The notes under the pieces: model-generated
The model's input: the letters and a program-made list of their open reading frames with translations, nothing else
Database searches by the model: none
What the model was told of the DNA's origin: nothing
NCBI RefSeq assembly: GCF_003762835.1
Contig: NZ_RJWA01000001.1
Span: forward strand, 558,001-622,000
Length of the DNA stretch: 64,000 bases
Source: Micromonospora sp. HM5-17
Lineage (GTDB): Bacteria; Actinomycetota; Actinomycetes; Mycobacteriales; Micromonosporaceae
Reading direction: 5' to 3'
Part shown: positions 44,245-52,634 of the stretch, piece by piece
Layout: every line of letters begins with the position of its first letter
How positions within the stretch are numbered: the first letter of the stretch is position 1
Position numbers and translations under genes: made by a program

Positions 44245-44619
44245 GAGCCGTCGTAGGCTGGTCAAAGCCTCCCGACATCGCCGCGGATGGGCGGAGATGG
44301 AGCCCTGCCTGACCTGTCGGGTCCGTTGTCCGGTTTGTGGGTGTTGGTGGGTGGCCGGTCGGGGAACATCGGCCGGCCGGGCGGGGTTGTATCCCCCGTG
44401 CGGGTGGCCAGCAGGACCACCCGGCCCTCAGCTTCGGGCCGCTCGTCCCTGACCGGCGAAGGTCCAGTCCCAGCTCGGTCAGGCTAGTCCGGTCGCCGAC
44501 CGGTTGTTTCCGTCGCCGACCGGTTGTTTCCGGGCGGCCGGTCTCCCACGTGTGTTCGTGCCCACCGGGCACGGGTGTGTGCATCTCCCCCAAGCCAGCA
44601 ACGGAAGGCAGGAACCATC
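44245..44619 (+). other. Long GC-rich leader with hairpins and a 20-bp tandem repeat
   Basis: No gene is supported. GGCCC/GGGCC (about 44430-44448) and CCTGACC/GGTCAGG (about 44451-44484) can form hairpins. A perfect tandem duplication of GTCGCCGACCGGTTGTTTCC occupies 44492-44531. The region may hold the terminator of the aminotransferase and a structured 5' leader for the C39-like peptidase. I compared it with the ydaO c-di-AMP riboswitch and did not find its conserved blocks. Confidence 0.5.
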
Positions 44620-45324
44620 ATGACGTTCGTCACCCGATGGCTACCGGCCATCACCGACACCCCCGTCCGAAAGACCGCACTCGCCGTGGCCGGCCTGGCC
44701 ATCGCCGGCGGCGCGATCGCCGGCCCCGTCGCCACCCTCGACACCGGCCCCGGCACCAGCCTGAACCTCGACCCCGCCGCGGTCACCCACACCATCAAGG
44801 ACATCGAATCGCAGCGTCCGGCGGCCAAACACCTGAACTACCAGTACCAGCCCCAGTCGACGTACTTCTACTGCGCGCCCGCCGCGACCCGTATCGCCCT
44901 GTCCGCGCAGGGCCACACCCCCAGCCAGGACGACGTGGCCGCCAAACTCGGCACCACCGAGGCCGGCACCAACTCGGCCGAGGACACCACCCGGGTCCTC
45001 AACGACACCGGCGGCACCGGCTACCACACGGTGGAGATCCCGAACCCGACCCCCATCCCCGCCGAGATGGACCGCCTCCAGATCGACGTCGTCCAGGCCA
45101 TCGACGCCGGACGACCGGTCGTGGCCAACATCAAGGGCACCGCGGTCGACACCGACGGCAACCCCCACTCCTACGAGGGCGGCCACTACCTGACCATCGT
45201 CGGCTACGACGACCACGGCCGGACCGTCACCATCGCCGACCCGGCCGACCCGAACCACAGCCAGTACCAGATGAGCACCATCACCCTGGCCAACTGGATC
45301 GCCGAACGCGGCTACTCCGCCTGA
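44620..45324 (+). CDS. Secreted C39-like (papain-fold) peptidase
   Basis: A 234-residue exported protein: an N-terminal signal (about 1-36; KTALAVAGLAIAGGAIAG), then a papain-fold domain with Cys85 (STYFYCAPAAT), His189 (GGHYLTIVGYDD) and Asp207 (IADPAD), the expected Cys-His-Asp triad of peptidase_C39-like proteins. Length fits the secreted actinobacterial C39_2 group rather than bacteriocin transporters, which carry an ABC module. It may trim wall peptides or defend against them. ATG 44620 follows AGGCAGGA. A strong hairpin terminator lies 26 nt after the stop. Confidence 0.83.
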   Translation: MTFVTRWLPAITDTPVRKTALAVAGLAIAGGAIAGPVATLDTGPGTSLNLDPAAVTHTIKDIESQRPAAKHLNYQYQPQSTYFYCAPAATRIALSAQGHTPSQDDVAAKLGTTEAGTNSAEDTTRVLNDTGGTGYHTVEIPNPTPIPAEMDRLQIDVVQAIDAGRPVVANIKGTAVDTDGNPHSYEGGHYLTIVGYDDHGRTVTIADPADPNHSQYQMSTITLANWIAERGYSA

Positions 45325-45349
45325 CACCCCCCACACACCACCAACGGAC

Positions 45350-45383
45350 AGGGCCGGCCCCCACCCGGGGGACCGGCCCTTCC
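45350..45383 (+). terminator. Terminator of the C39-like peptidase gene
   Basis: AGGGCCGG (45350-45357) pairs with CCGGCCCT (45373-45380), with CCCC/GGGG pairing inside, and T residues follow. It separates the gene from convergent ltrA. Confidence 0.75.
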
Positions 45384-45578
45384 CCATACCCAAAGACCGG
45401 TCAGACCTCGCCCTTCGCCGACGAGACGGCGATGGGCGGCCGGCGGGCATGATGTCCGTCTCGCTCGCTCGGACTCACCGGGGCCGGCCCTCCGGCCGTC
45501 CGGGCCACGTCTCCACCGCCGGGGGCGCCACCACCCGCCGGCCTGGGCGATCGCTCACCCCCCGGCCTGGACGGTTGC

Positions 45579-46904
45579 TCACCCGCCGGCCGGAGGCGCC
45601 CGCACGGTCGAGGGTCGTTCCGCACCCAACCGCATGATCATTTGAGCGACGACGACCGCGTGGCAGATCACGGCGACGGCGAGGAGCGGCAGGATCAGGG
45701 TCGGCGACGGGGTGGCGGCCGGAACCAGGACGACCAGCGCGACCCCGACCGCCGTGGCGGCGATCCGGGACGGCGGCAGGTGACCGAGGGAGATCCGTTG
45801 CAGGGCCAGGCCGCAGAGCATCCAGATGCCGAGCGAGGCGGCGACGAGGAGCCGCAGGACTCCGGGCAGTTCGGGCGAATGAGCCTCGATCTCCCGGACG
45901 ATCTGCCCGAGAGCCCAGCCGAGCAGGAGCAGGGCCGCGCCGAAGGGCCCGTGCACCGCCGAGTAACCGGCCCCGGCGTGGAGCCGGCGGACGCTCAGGC
46001 CGACGGTGATCAAGGTGGTGTAGACCCACCAGACCGAGGCCGGAATGGCAAAGGCGGCGATCGCGACGCCGACGTCCGCCATCGACGGCCGGGCGGGTAC
46101 CGCGTCGAGCACGTCGGTCAGGCTCACCCCGAGGAGGATGATCGTGAACTGCCCGATCCGCTCGGGCAGGTGCAGCGGGTGGACCGGATGTCGGACCAGC
46201 CAGCGCTGGCCGACCCAGGGTGTCAGCAACTCGATGACGAGTCCGACGATCCAGAGCACCGGCCGGAGGGGTACGGGAAGAGCCAGTGACACGGCCCAGA
46301 GCAGCGAGCCGAGTCCGAACCCGGTGAGGTAGACGGTGGTGAGCCGCCGGGCGTTCGGGCTGATACCCCGAACCCGGAGGTAGAGCGCGAGCAGGGTACC
46401 GCGTACGACGAGGTAACCGAGCGGCAGGAGCAGGGTGTCCGGAGCCTCCTCGGCGCCGATCGCCATGCCCGCGGCGCCGAGCATGCCGACGAGGACGGCC
46501 AGCCGGTGCGCGGCGTCGTCGGGATCGAACCGGGTGTCGTAGAACGCCTGTCCGGCCCACGACCCCCAGACCACGGCGTACAGCCCGGCGGCCTGGAGGA
46601 TCTCGCCGTAGCTGGGGGTGGAGCCGTGCAGCCGGTTCTGTACGGCGAGGAGCGCCAGCACGAAGACGAGGTCGAAGAAGAGCTCCAGCCAACTCGCGTG
46701 CCGCTCCTCGCCCTCGGCGGCCGGGAGGGCGGACGGATCGAGTCCCCAGCGGGCGGCGAGCCAGGGCCGGGGCCCGAGCCGCCGCCGCGGGCGATCGGGG
46801 TCGCCCCGGCGCCGCGTGACGGCGCGTCGCCGCCGTGTCGTGGCGCGTCGGCGGCGCGCTCCCGGCGTACGGCCGGTGTCCGCGTCGTCCCGGCTCCAGC
46901 TCAC
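45579..46904 (-). CDS. Low temperature requirement A (LtrA) family membrane protein
   Basis: A 441-residue protein: an Arg-rich cytoplasmic N-terminus of about 45 residues, then about 11-12 membrane helices. The LtrA signature HASWLELFFDLVFVLAL (about 69-85) and the mid-protein PERIGQFTIILLG are clear. LtrA was named from a Listeria cold-growth locus, but the biochemical function is unknown. It is convergent with the C39-like gene and divergent from the tRNA. The long basic leader is odd; a start nearer residue 50 is possible, though no good ribosome site was found there. Confidence 0.85.
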   Translation of the reverse strand: MSWSRDDADTGRTPGARRRRATTRRRRAVTRRRGDPDRPRRRLGPRPWLAARWGLDPSALPAAEGEERHASWLELFFDLVFVLALLAVQNRLHGSTPSYGEILQAAGLYAVVWGSWAGQAFYDTRFDPDDAAHRLAVLVGMLGAAGMAIGAEEAPDTLLLPLGYLVVRGTLLALYLRVRGISPNARRLTTVYLTGFGLGSLLWAVSLALPVPLRPVLWIVGLVIELLTPWVGQRWLVRHPVHPLHLPERIGQFTIILLGVSLTDVLDAVPARPSMADVGVAIAAFAIPASVWWVYTTLITVGLSVRRLHAGAGYSAVHGPFGAALLLLGWALGQIVREIEAHSPELPGVLRLLVAASLGIWMLCGLALQRISLGHLPPSRIAATAVGVALVVLVPAATPSPTLILPLLAVAVICHAVVVAQMIMRLGAERPSTVRAPPAGG

Positions 46905-47028
46905 AGGCGGTAATCATCTCGGCTCGGCGTACCGACCGGACCCGGTTTCGCGGATCCGGCCAGGTCGGCGCGGGCGCGAATCACCGCCGCGTACGCCGGG
47001 CGACGTCCGGTACGCTGTACGCGCTGGC

Positions 47029-47101
47029 GGGCTGCTAGCTCAATTGGCAGAGCAGCTGACTTTTAATCAGCGGGTTCAGGGTTCGAGTCCCTGGCGGCCC
47101 A
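47029..47101 (+). tRNA. tRNA-Lys (anticodon UUU)
   Basis: A complete 73-nt cloverleaf. Acceptor GGGCTGC pairs with GCGGCCC, D arm GCTC...GAGC, anticodon stem CTGAC/TCAGC-like with loop TTTTAAT giving anticodon TTT, and T arm CAGGG-TTCGAGT-CCCTG. The discriminator is A; CCA is not encoded. TACGCT at about 47011 is a possible -10. Its 3' end abuts a region with decayed genes. Confidence 0.96.
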
Positions 47102-47423
47102 CGGACAAAAGCCCGGGTCACAGGCGTTATGCCGAAACCTGGGCTGTCGTCGTGGTGGGCTGGTACCACCATCCGTACAGCCAGCGCCGACACGTAGCCG
47201 GTGGATCGTCGAACAGACGTGCGGCGGCAGCGTCCATCGCGGCCCGCTCGACGTCGGCCGGCAGGACCTTGAGCCTTTCGCCGTACCCCTTGGTCGGGGC
47301 CGTGGCCCGCCTGCCTCTGCTTTTCCCTGGGCGGTGCCGCCGGCACGGTCGGCTGGGCGGGGCGGCGGCGGTAGGAAACGGAGAGGCGGAGCCAGCGGAG
47401 GTAACGGCATACTCCCAGGCACG
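47102..47423. other. Post-tRNA region with hairpin and possible integrase tail
   Basis: AGCCCGGGT (47110-47118) pairs with ACCTGGGCT (47137-47145): a likely tRNA terminator. On the minus strand a frame open from about 47330 down to 47127 encodes LKVLPADVERAAMDAAAARL followed by a Trp/Tyr-rich end. Its composition recalls the extreme C-terminus of tyrosine integrases of tRNA-targeting elements, and its orientation (3' end next to the tRNA 3' end) would fit, but too little remains for a firm call. Confidence 0.35.
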
Positions 47424-47863
47424 ATGAGCGATCCATTCGTCCTCAGCAGGCCCGGCGGAGCCCGATGGGTGGTTCATCCGCCCCAAGACCCGTATGGCGA
47501 CGGCTACGTCTTCACCGTTGCCACGGAACTGCATGAGGACGGCATGACAGCGTCGACGGTTGCCAACATCGACGGGATCATCGTCGACCCTCGCGTTACG
47601 AGGCTGCCGAGCTTCGTAGCGGGCGCTGGCGGCGGATTGGCGGGGTTGGGACGGAGTCCGCGTCTGGACGTCGTTGGAGGACCATCTTGCCCTCGATGCT
47701 CGCCACGACGGGGCGGGGCTACGTGTCGCTCGGCGTGACGCTTCGGGCACCGGGCCTCGACCTGGGGAACAGCGCCTGGTCCGCACGGGCCGTGTTCGTC
47801 CTGGAGGCAGGGGAGGAGATGACCCGCCTCGCCGCAGACCTCAGCCACTTCCTTGCGACGTAG
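47424..47863 (+). pseudogene. DUF6228-like gene disrupted by two +1 frameshifts
   Basis: Three frames together read as one protein. Frame 1 starts MSDPFVLSRPGGARWVVHPP at ATG 47424 and continues to about 47620. Frame 2 gives ADWRGWDGVRVWTSLEDHLA (about 47632-47712), and frame 3 gives GYVSLGVTLRAPG...LEAGEEMTRLAADLSHFLAT, ending TAG 47861-47863. From memory the whole resembles DUF6228 proteins, often found as small orphan immunity-like genes. Removing one G from the run near 47711-47718 restores the second junction. Either true decay or homopolymer sequencing error. The 230 nt after it hold no recognised gene. Confidence 0.65.
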
Positions 47864-48093
47864 GCGGAGCGGAGCTGTCCCGGCACCTGCGGGCCGCCTG
47901 GGCACACAGCCCCGTGGCAACGTGGGTGACGACCTCGGCGCGGCCGATGCCGCCTGGCCGGACGAACAGCTCCGGGCGGCGGCAACGACCGACCTCGAGC
48001 AGGCGCTGGCCCTCGGCGGCGCGCCGACCGCCCCCGGCGCTGGCGTGCCCGCAGAGTAGCGTCCGAAGTGGCGGTCCCACCCTTCGCCGGAAC

Positions 48094-48633
48094 TCAGCTC
48101 GACCTCGGTAGCGGCAGCACCAGGACGTCCATCGGCGGAATCAGCTTCGGGGCGATCGTGCCGCACTGCTGCCACCCCATCCGCTCGTAGATGCGTCGGG
48201 CCGGTGCCGCCGGATTACTTGCCAAGATCGCGTACGGCTCCGGCCGGCCGTCGAGCAGCATCCCCAGCAGCCGGCGGCCGACGCCCCGGCCGCGGTACGG
48301 CTTCCGGACCATCCACTCTGGAATCATCAGCTTCGGTACGTCGAGCAGGTCTGCCGGCGGCTCGCCGACCCGCGGCTCCATCCACTCTCCAGCCGGCATC
48401 GTGTGGCCGTAAGCCGCGCCGACCAGCCGACCAGCGTCAGCGTCCACCGCCCGGGCCAGGCTGAAACCGGACTGTCGGAGCTGGTCGCGGAACCGGCGCC
48501 GAAACTGGGCGACGTGCTCCGGCCCCTCCTCGTACGGTGGCTCCGCGTACACCTCGGCGTACAGCTCCTGCATCTCGCCGGCGAGCGCGCGCGCCTGGTC
48601 GGCGTCGAGCAGGTCGTACTTCAGGTCGGCCAT
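48094..48633 (-). CDS. GNAT family N-acetyltransferase
   Basis: A 179-residue acetyltransferase. The acetyl-CoA pyrophosphate loop is RKPYRGRGVGRRLLG (about 116-130), followed by ASNPAAPARRIYERMGWQ, the usual final GNAT helix and strand. The substrate is unknown. I set the start at ATG 48633 (MADLKYDLL) because the open frame upstream encodes an unrelated regulator fragment; translation from further upstream would fuse the two. Base composition is as in the surroundings. Confidence 0.8.
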   Translation of the reverse strand: MADLKYDLLDADQARALAGEMQELYAEVYAEPPYEEGPEHVAQFRRRFRDQLRQSGFSLARAVDADAGRLVGAAYGHTMPAGEWMEPRVGEPPADLLDVPKLMIPEWMVRKPYRGRGVGRRLLGMLLDGRPEPYAILASNPAAPARRIYERMGWQQCGTIAPKLIPPMDVLVLPLPRSS

Positions 48634-48879
48634 GGCCAGCAGCCTACCGAGCGGGCAGTACCGCCAACCGGTCTCGCAGATCGCCGGCCTCGGCTCGGCG
48701 TCGCTCCGTCTCCGGACCGCGACAACTCGACGGGCGACCTCGTACAACAGGGCGTTGTGCTGGTCGGCGGGCAGCTCGTCGAGGACGTCGGCGGCGTACC
48801 GGAGCCCGTCCGCGACGTGTCCGGACTGGATCAGGCACGATGCCCGGTGCATCTGCAACGGGGTACGCTCGCGCGCCAC
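48634..48879 (-). pseudogene. C-terminal remnant of a TPR-type HTH regulator
   Basis: In the same frame as the acetyltransferase and without a stop between them, this stretch encodes VARERTPLQMHRASCLIQSG followed by ADGLRYAADVLDELPADQHN and a helical end. This pattern is the C-terminal tetratricopeptide part of actinobacterial helix-turn-helix regulators (from memory of the family). The N-terminal DNA-binding part is absent. Probably a deletion scar. Confidence 0.5.
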
Positions 48880-49077
48880 CGGCGCCCACCGTCGTCGCGG
48901 CCACCGGCCGGATCGAGGAAGCCGCCGGGGAAGCAGGCCGGCCACGAGACACCCGGGCTCCCCGCTCGTGGTACCGCGTGGGCAACACACCGTGGCCGAG
49001 TGTCTCCCGCAGCGGGCGCCTCGTGCGGCCCTCCCCGGGGCGCGGGACGGGTGCGGCCGGGGCCCGGTGCGGGGGCC

Positions 49078-49740
49078 CTAGCCGTGCTGGGGTGAGGCGG
49101 CGTAGGCGCGCATGAAGGTGTCGACGGCGGCGCGCGCGATGTCGCGGAGTTCCTCCTCCGCGACGGGACGGGTGCCGAACCGGGAGCGTGACTCGACCGG
49201 TCCGGTGAGCAGGCTGATGAACTGTTCGGCGGCCTGATCCGGATCGGTGGGACGGATGTGACCGGCGATGCAGAGCCGGGCGAGCCGGTCGGCCAGCGCC
49301 TTGGTGACGCCCGGTCCATCCACCGGCAGCACGTCGAGCAGGTCGGGAAAACGGGTGACCTCGGCGTAGAGCAGGCGCCGCATCGCCCAGGAGCGCTCGT
49401 CGCAGTAGCAGCGAAGCAGCTCGTGCCCCACAGCCTCCAGCATCGCGCGCAGGTCGTCGCCGCGATCGGCCATCCGCTCGATCGCGGCCATAATCTCGGC
49501 CGTCAATGTCGCGGCCGCCGCCTCGATCGCGTGCCGGAACAGGTTCGCCTTGTCGGTGAGGTGGTTGTACACCGTGGGCTTCGCCACGCCTGCCTCGGCG
49601 GCGATCTCGTTGACGCACGCCTGCGCGTAACCCTGACGCGAGAAGACCGCGAAAGCGGCGTTCAGAATCGCTCGCCGCTTGTCGATGCGCCCACGTTGGG
49701 GCTTGCGCCCGGTAGCCGACAGGACCCGTACGTCGCTCAC
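49078..49740 (-). CDS. TetR family regulator of the adjacent MFS exporter
   Basis: A 220-residue TetR protein. The helix-turn-helix is VNEIAAEAGVAKPTVYNHLT (about 45-64), with TetR_C-type ligand domain after it. I chose GTG 49740 over the upstream ATG 49779, which would lie inside the operator region. The MFS exporter gene is divergent, and two operator-like inverted repeats lie between (49784-49799 and 49829-49850). It therefore very likely represses the exporter and itself, and is released by an exported compound. Confidence 0.88.
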   Translation of the reverse strand: MSDVRVLSATGRKPQRGRIDKRRAILNAAFAVFSRQGYAQACVNEIAAEAGVAKPTVYNHLTDKANLFRHAIEAAAATLTAEIMAAIERMADRGDDLRAMLEAVGHELLRCYCDERSWAMRRLLYAEVTRFPDLLDVLPVDGPGVTKALADRLARLCIAGHIRPTDPDQAAEQFISLLTGPVESRSRFGTRPVAEEELRDIARAAVDTFMRAYAASPQHG

Positions 49741-49783
49741 AACCTGTGAGCCTATCGCGCTGCAACAGATCAGAAACAAACGG

Positions 49784-49850
49784 GTTCAATTGTCTGAACT
49801 CGCTTGCGTAGTACCCGAGCGAGCACTAACTTGAACCTACTGGTTCAAGT
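49784..49850. promoter_or_regulatory. Two TetR operators between regulator and exporter
   Basis: Operator 2 is a perfect 22-bp palindrome: ACTTGAACC (49829-49837), TACT, GGTTCAAGT (49842-49850). Operator 1 is a weaker copy: GTTCA (49784-49788), 6 nt, TGAAC (49795-49799), with the same GGTTCAA half-site core on its left. They lie 44 and 26 nt from the two start codons, overlapping any promoter. Confidence 0.85.
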
Positions 49851-49876
49851 GCGCGTCCGTTGATGTGGAGACACCG

Positions 49877-51334
49877 ATGACGCAAGCGCGTGACGACAGG
49901 CTCGATCCCGCACTGCTGCGACTGGTGGGCGTGGTGCTGCTGGGCGGGATCATGGGCATCCTTGACGGCACGATGGTGGCCGTCGCGGTCGACACCCTCA
50001 CCGCCAGGTTCGACACCGCGGTGAGCACGATCGGCTGGGTCTCCACCGGCTACCTGCTCGCCCTCACCGCGACGATCCCCGTGACCACGTGGGCGGTGGA
50101 CCGTTTCGGGGCCCGTCGGCTCTGGCTGTTCGGTCTGCTGTTGTTCCTGTCCGGCTCGCTGGCGTCCGGACTCGCCTGGAACGTCGCCAGCCTGATCGTG
50201 TTCCGGCTCGCACAGGGCGTCGGGGCGGGCATCCTCGACCCACTCGTGTTGACCCTGCTCGCCCGAGCCGCCGGACCAGCCCGCGCGGGACGGGTGATGG
50301 GCCTGATGGGAGCGGTCCTGCCGCTCGGTCCGGTGCTCGGTCCGGTCGTCGGCGGGATCGTCCTAGACACTCTGAACTGGCGCTGGATGTTCCTGGTCAA
50401 CCTTCCGATCGGGGCGGTCGCGTTTCTGCTCGCCCTGCGCGTCGTGCCGGTCGATTCGCCGGCGGAGGAGCAGCCCCAGAGCCGTCTCGACGTGCTCGGC
50501 CTGGCGCTGAGCGGCCCCGGGGCGGCGGCGCTGATCCTGGCCCTGACCCAGGTCGCGCAGACCGGCAGGTTCCTGGCCGGGCCGGTGCTCCTCCCGCTCG
50601 TTCTCGGCGCCGCTCTGCTGGTCGCCTACGTCGTGCACGCACTCCGGGTGCGGGACGTGCCACCGCTGATCGACGTCCGGCTGTTCCGCAGCAGAAGCTT
50701 CTCCGCCAGCGTGACGGTGCAGGGGCTGGTCGGGGTGGCCTCGTTCTCGATCCTCTTCGTGCTGCCGCTCTACTACCAGCAGATGCAGGGAGCCGGTGAC
50801 GGCGCGTTCGTCGCCGGGTTGCTGGTGGCTCCGATGGGGCTCGGCTCCGTGCTCGCCATGCCGGTGGCCGGGCGGCTCAGTGACCGGCTCGGTGCCCGCG
50901 GTCTCGCCCTGGGTGGGGCGGTGGTGGCCGCGCTGAGTGCCCTCGCCTTCACCCGGATCGATGCGGACACCCACCCGGTCTGGTCGGGGCTGGCGGCGTT
51001 CGTCATCGGCGGCGGCCTGGGCTTCGTCGGAGCTCCGACGATGGGTTCGCTGTACCGCACCCTGCCCGGGCACCTGGTGCCGCAGGGCAGTTCCGTGCTC
51101 TACATGCTCAATCAGCTCGGCGCCTCGATCGGGATCGCGGTGGTGGCGGTCATCGTCGACGTCGCTGGACAGGACGACCCGATGCGGGGCTTCCACGGAG
51201 TCTACTGGTGGGTCTTCGCGACCGTCCTCGTCATCCTGGCCGGCAGCGCCCTGCTGCCGGGGCGGCCCGAGGAGGCCGCGGCGACCCCGGCGGACCCGGC
51301 CGACCCGGCGGCCGTGCCGACGACGGCGCACTGA
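49877..51334 (+). CDS. DHA2-family MFS drug exporter
   Basis: A 485-residue transporter with 14 predicted helices, the DHA2 (EmrB/QacA-like) type. Motif C-like GLMGAVLPLGPVLGPVVGG (about 142-160) and motif A-like GRLSDRLGARG (about 333-343) are visible, and the N-terminal GIMGILDGTMVAVAV is typical. ATG 49877 follows GTGGAG at 6 nt; GTG 49865 is a weaker alternative. It is controlled by the divergent TetR. It lies only 2 kb from the polyketide cluster, so it may export its product, but its own regulator suggests independent multidrug use. Confidence 0.9.
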   Translation: MTQARDDRLDPALLRLVGVVLLGGIMGILDGTMVAVAVDTLTARFDTAVSTIGWVSTGYLLALTATIPVTTWAVDRFGARRLWLFGLLLFLSGSLASGLAWNVASLIVFRLAQGVGAGILDPLVLTLLARAAGPARAGRVMGLMGAVLPLGPVLGPVVGGIVLDTLNWRWMFLVNLPIGAVAFLLALRVVPVDSPAEEQPQSRLDVLGLALSGPGAAALILALTQVAQTGRFLAGPVLLPLVLGAALLVAYVVHALRVRDVPPLIDVRLFRSRSFSASVTVQGLVGVASFSILFVLPLYYQQMQGAGDGAFVAGLLVAPMGLGSVLAMPVAGRLSDRLGARGLALGGAVVAALSALAFTRIDADTHPVWSGLAAFVIGGGLGFVGAPTMGSLYRTLPGHLVPQGSSVLYMLNQLGASIGIAVVAVIVDVAGQDDPMRGFHGVYWWVFATVLVILAGSALLPGRPEEAAATPADPADPAAVPTTAH

Positions 51335-51941
51335 GTCTTCGCGCGGATCGCGGTGGGGCAGGCCGACCCCGAGCCCGGTGTCCCGAGTGGACAGCGACGA
51401 ACAAGGCGGTGAGCCGGACGGGGCGGGGTTGGCCGCCCTGCAACGTGCCATCCCCGGCCAGTTGGCCGAATCCACAACATGATCTTGTCGGCAGGCGGCT
51501 CGGCGCGTTGCTGAACGCAGGCCGACGATTGCCGAGTTTCGGATGTCTCGTGTCCTTGGTCGCTGTTCTCGACTGGGCCGTCCGTCTTCGGGTGATCTGG
51601 TGACACCTCTCGGCGGGCGACCGCCCTACCGAGGCCGCCGTATCGGCGGCGTGACCCGCGTCACCATTACTGCCGCTATTCGGTGTCCGGTGCCTGATTC
51701 GTGCCACAACAAGCCGAATGCACGAACTCAATGTCGTTACATACGTAACTCTTTCCACAAATAACTTGCTACTTTGCTTCAAAGACGTGTATAAATCAAC
51801 TGGCAAGATCTAGACCTGTTTCGGAAACGCCGGGTATCCCCTGTGGGGAGTCGCCTGCCCCGCTGCTCAACTCCGTGCAGGTGTCGATCTTCGCCGAGGT
51901 GGACCACGCCTGCGAGCAACGGACGTCGAACGGGGGTTTCC
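51335..51941. promoter_or_regulatory. Intergenic region with AT-rich island before the PKS regulator
   Basis: The left part (51335-51690) has no recognisable gene. An AT-rich island at about 51700-51840 contrasts sharply with the rest. It holds inverted repeats GTTAC-ATAC-GTAAC (51736-51749), CTTTG-CTT-CAAAG (about 51773-51785) and GTTTC-G-GAAAC (about 51816-51826). It probably contains the promoter and binding sites for control of the response regulator gene, at the left boundary of the polyketide cluster. Confidence 0.55.
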
Positions 51942-52634
51942 ATGCGTATCCTCGTTGCTGAAGACCGAGCGCGGACACCCCAGCCACTCGGCGATGCCCT
52001 GGCACGCAACGGATACCGGGTCATCACCGCTGACACCGGTGGCGCCGTCCTCGCCGCGTACGGTGACGTGGATCTGGTGCTGCTCGATGTCGACCTGGCG
52101 GACATCGACGGGCTGGAGGTGTGCCGCCGCATCCGAGCACACAGCCAGACGCCGATAATCGCGTTGACCGAGGCCACCGCCGGCGTCGACCGCGTCCTGG
52201 TGCTTCACGCAGGCGCCGACGACTGCCTCAACAAGCCGTACGAGTTGCGGGAGTTGCTGGCCCGCATCGACGCCGTGACGCGCCGGTTCCGTGCTTCCCA
52301 CGATCGGTGTCGGCAGATGAGAAGCCTCTCGATCGGCGGGCTCTGCATCAACGCGGAAGCACGAGACGTCCGGATGCACGGGCAGCCGGTCGACCTGACC
52401 CGCAAGGAGTTCGACCTGCTGTATCACCTGGCAAGCAACTCCGGCAGCGTGCTCAGCCGCGAACGGCTGATGGCCGAGGTGTGGGGCGACTCGACCGCGC
52501 ACACCCGCACCGCACGGGCCAGCCGCACCATCGACACCCACGTCAGCTCGATCCGCAGCAAGATCGGTAGCAAGTGGATCCGTACCGTGCGGGGCGTCGG
52601 CTTTCAGTTCGGTGTGGCAGACCAGACCACCTGA
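51942..52634 (+). CDS. OmpR-type orphan response regulator of the angucycline cluster
   Basis: A 230-residue regulator: receiver domain with Glu7-Asp8, phospho-acceptor Asp49 (LVLLDVDLADIDG), Thr near 79 and the Lys of NKPYEL, then a winged-helix domain ending IRTVRGVGFQFG. No kinase is adjacent. Regulators of this type (JadR1, LndI, LanI) sit beside angucycline gene sets and activate them, often responding to the end product instead of phosphorylation. A 13-bp hairpin terminator follows 72 nt after the stop. The first biosynthetic gene starts 597 nt downstream. Confidence 0.87.
   Translation: MRILVAEDRARTPQPLGDALARNGYRVITADTGGAVLAAYGDVDLVLLDVDLADIDGLEVCRRIRAHSQTPIIALTEATAGVDRVLVLHAGADDCLNKPYELRELLARIDAVTRRFRASHDRCRQMRSLSIGGLCINAEARDVRMHGQPVDLTRKEFDLLYHLASNSGSVLSRERLMAEVWGDSTAHTRTARASRTIDTHVSSIRSKIGSKWIRTVRGVGFQFGVADQTT

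Noticed and set aside
44245-44619. Possible ydaO-type c-di-AMP riboswitch before a secreted wall-active-type enzyme
   Set aside because: The conserved purine-rich GGGGGA/GGGGTGAA and CCCGTCAGCTAACC-like blocks of that riboswitch are not present.
51335-51700. Transposase or oxidoreductase fragment between the MFS exporter and the PKS regulator
   Set aside because: Several frames stay open for 70-130 codons but show no recognisable motif in any of six frames; left as intergenic.
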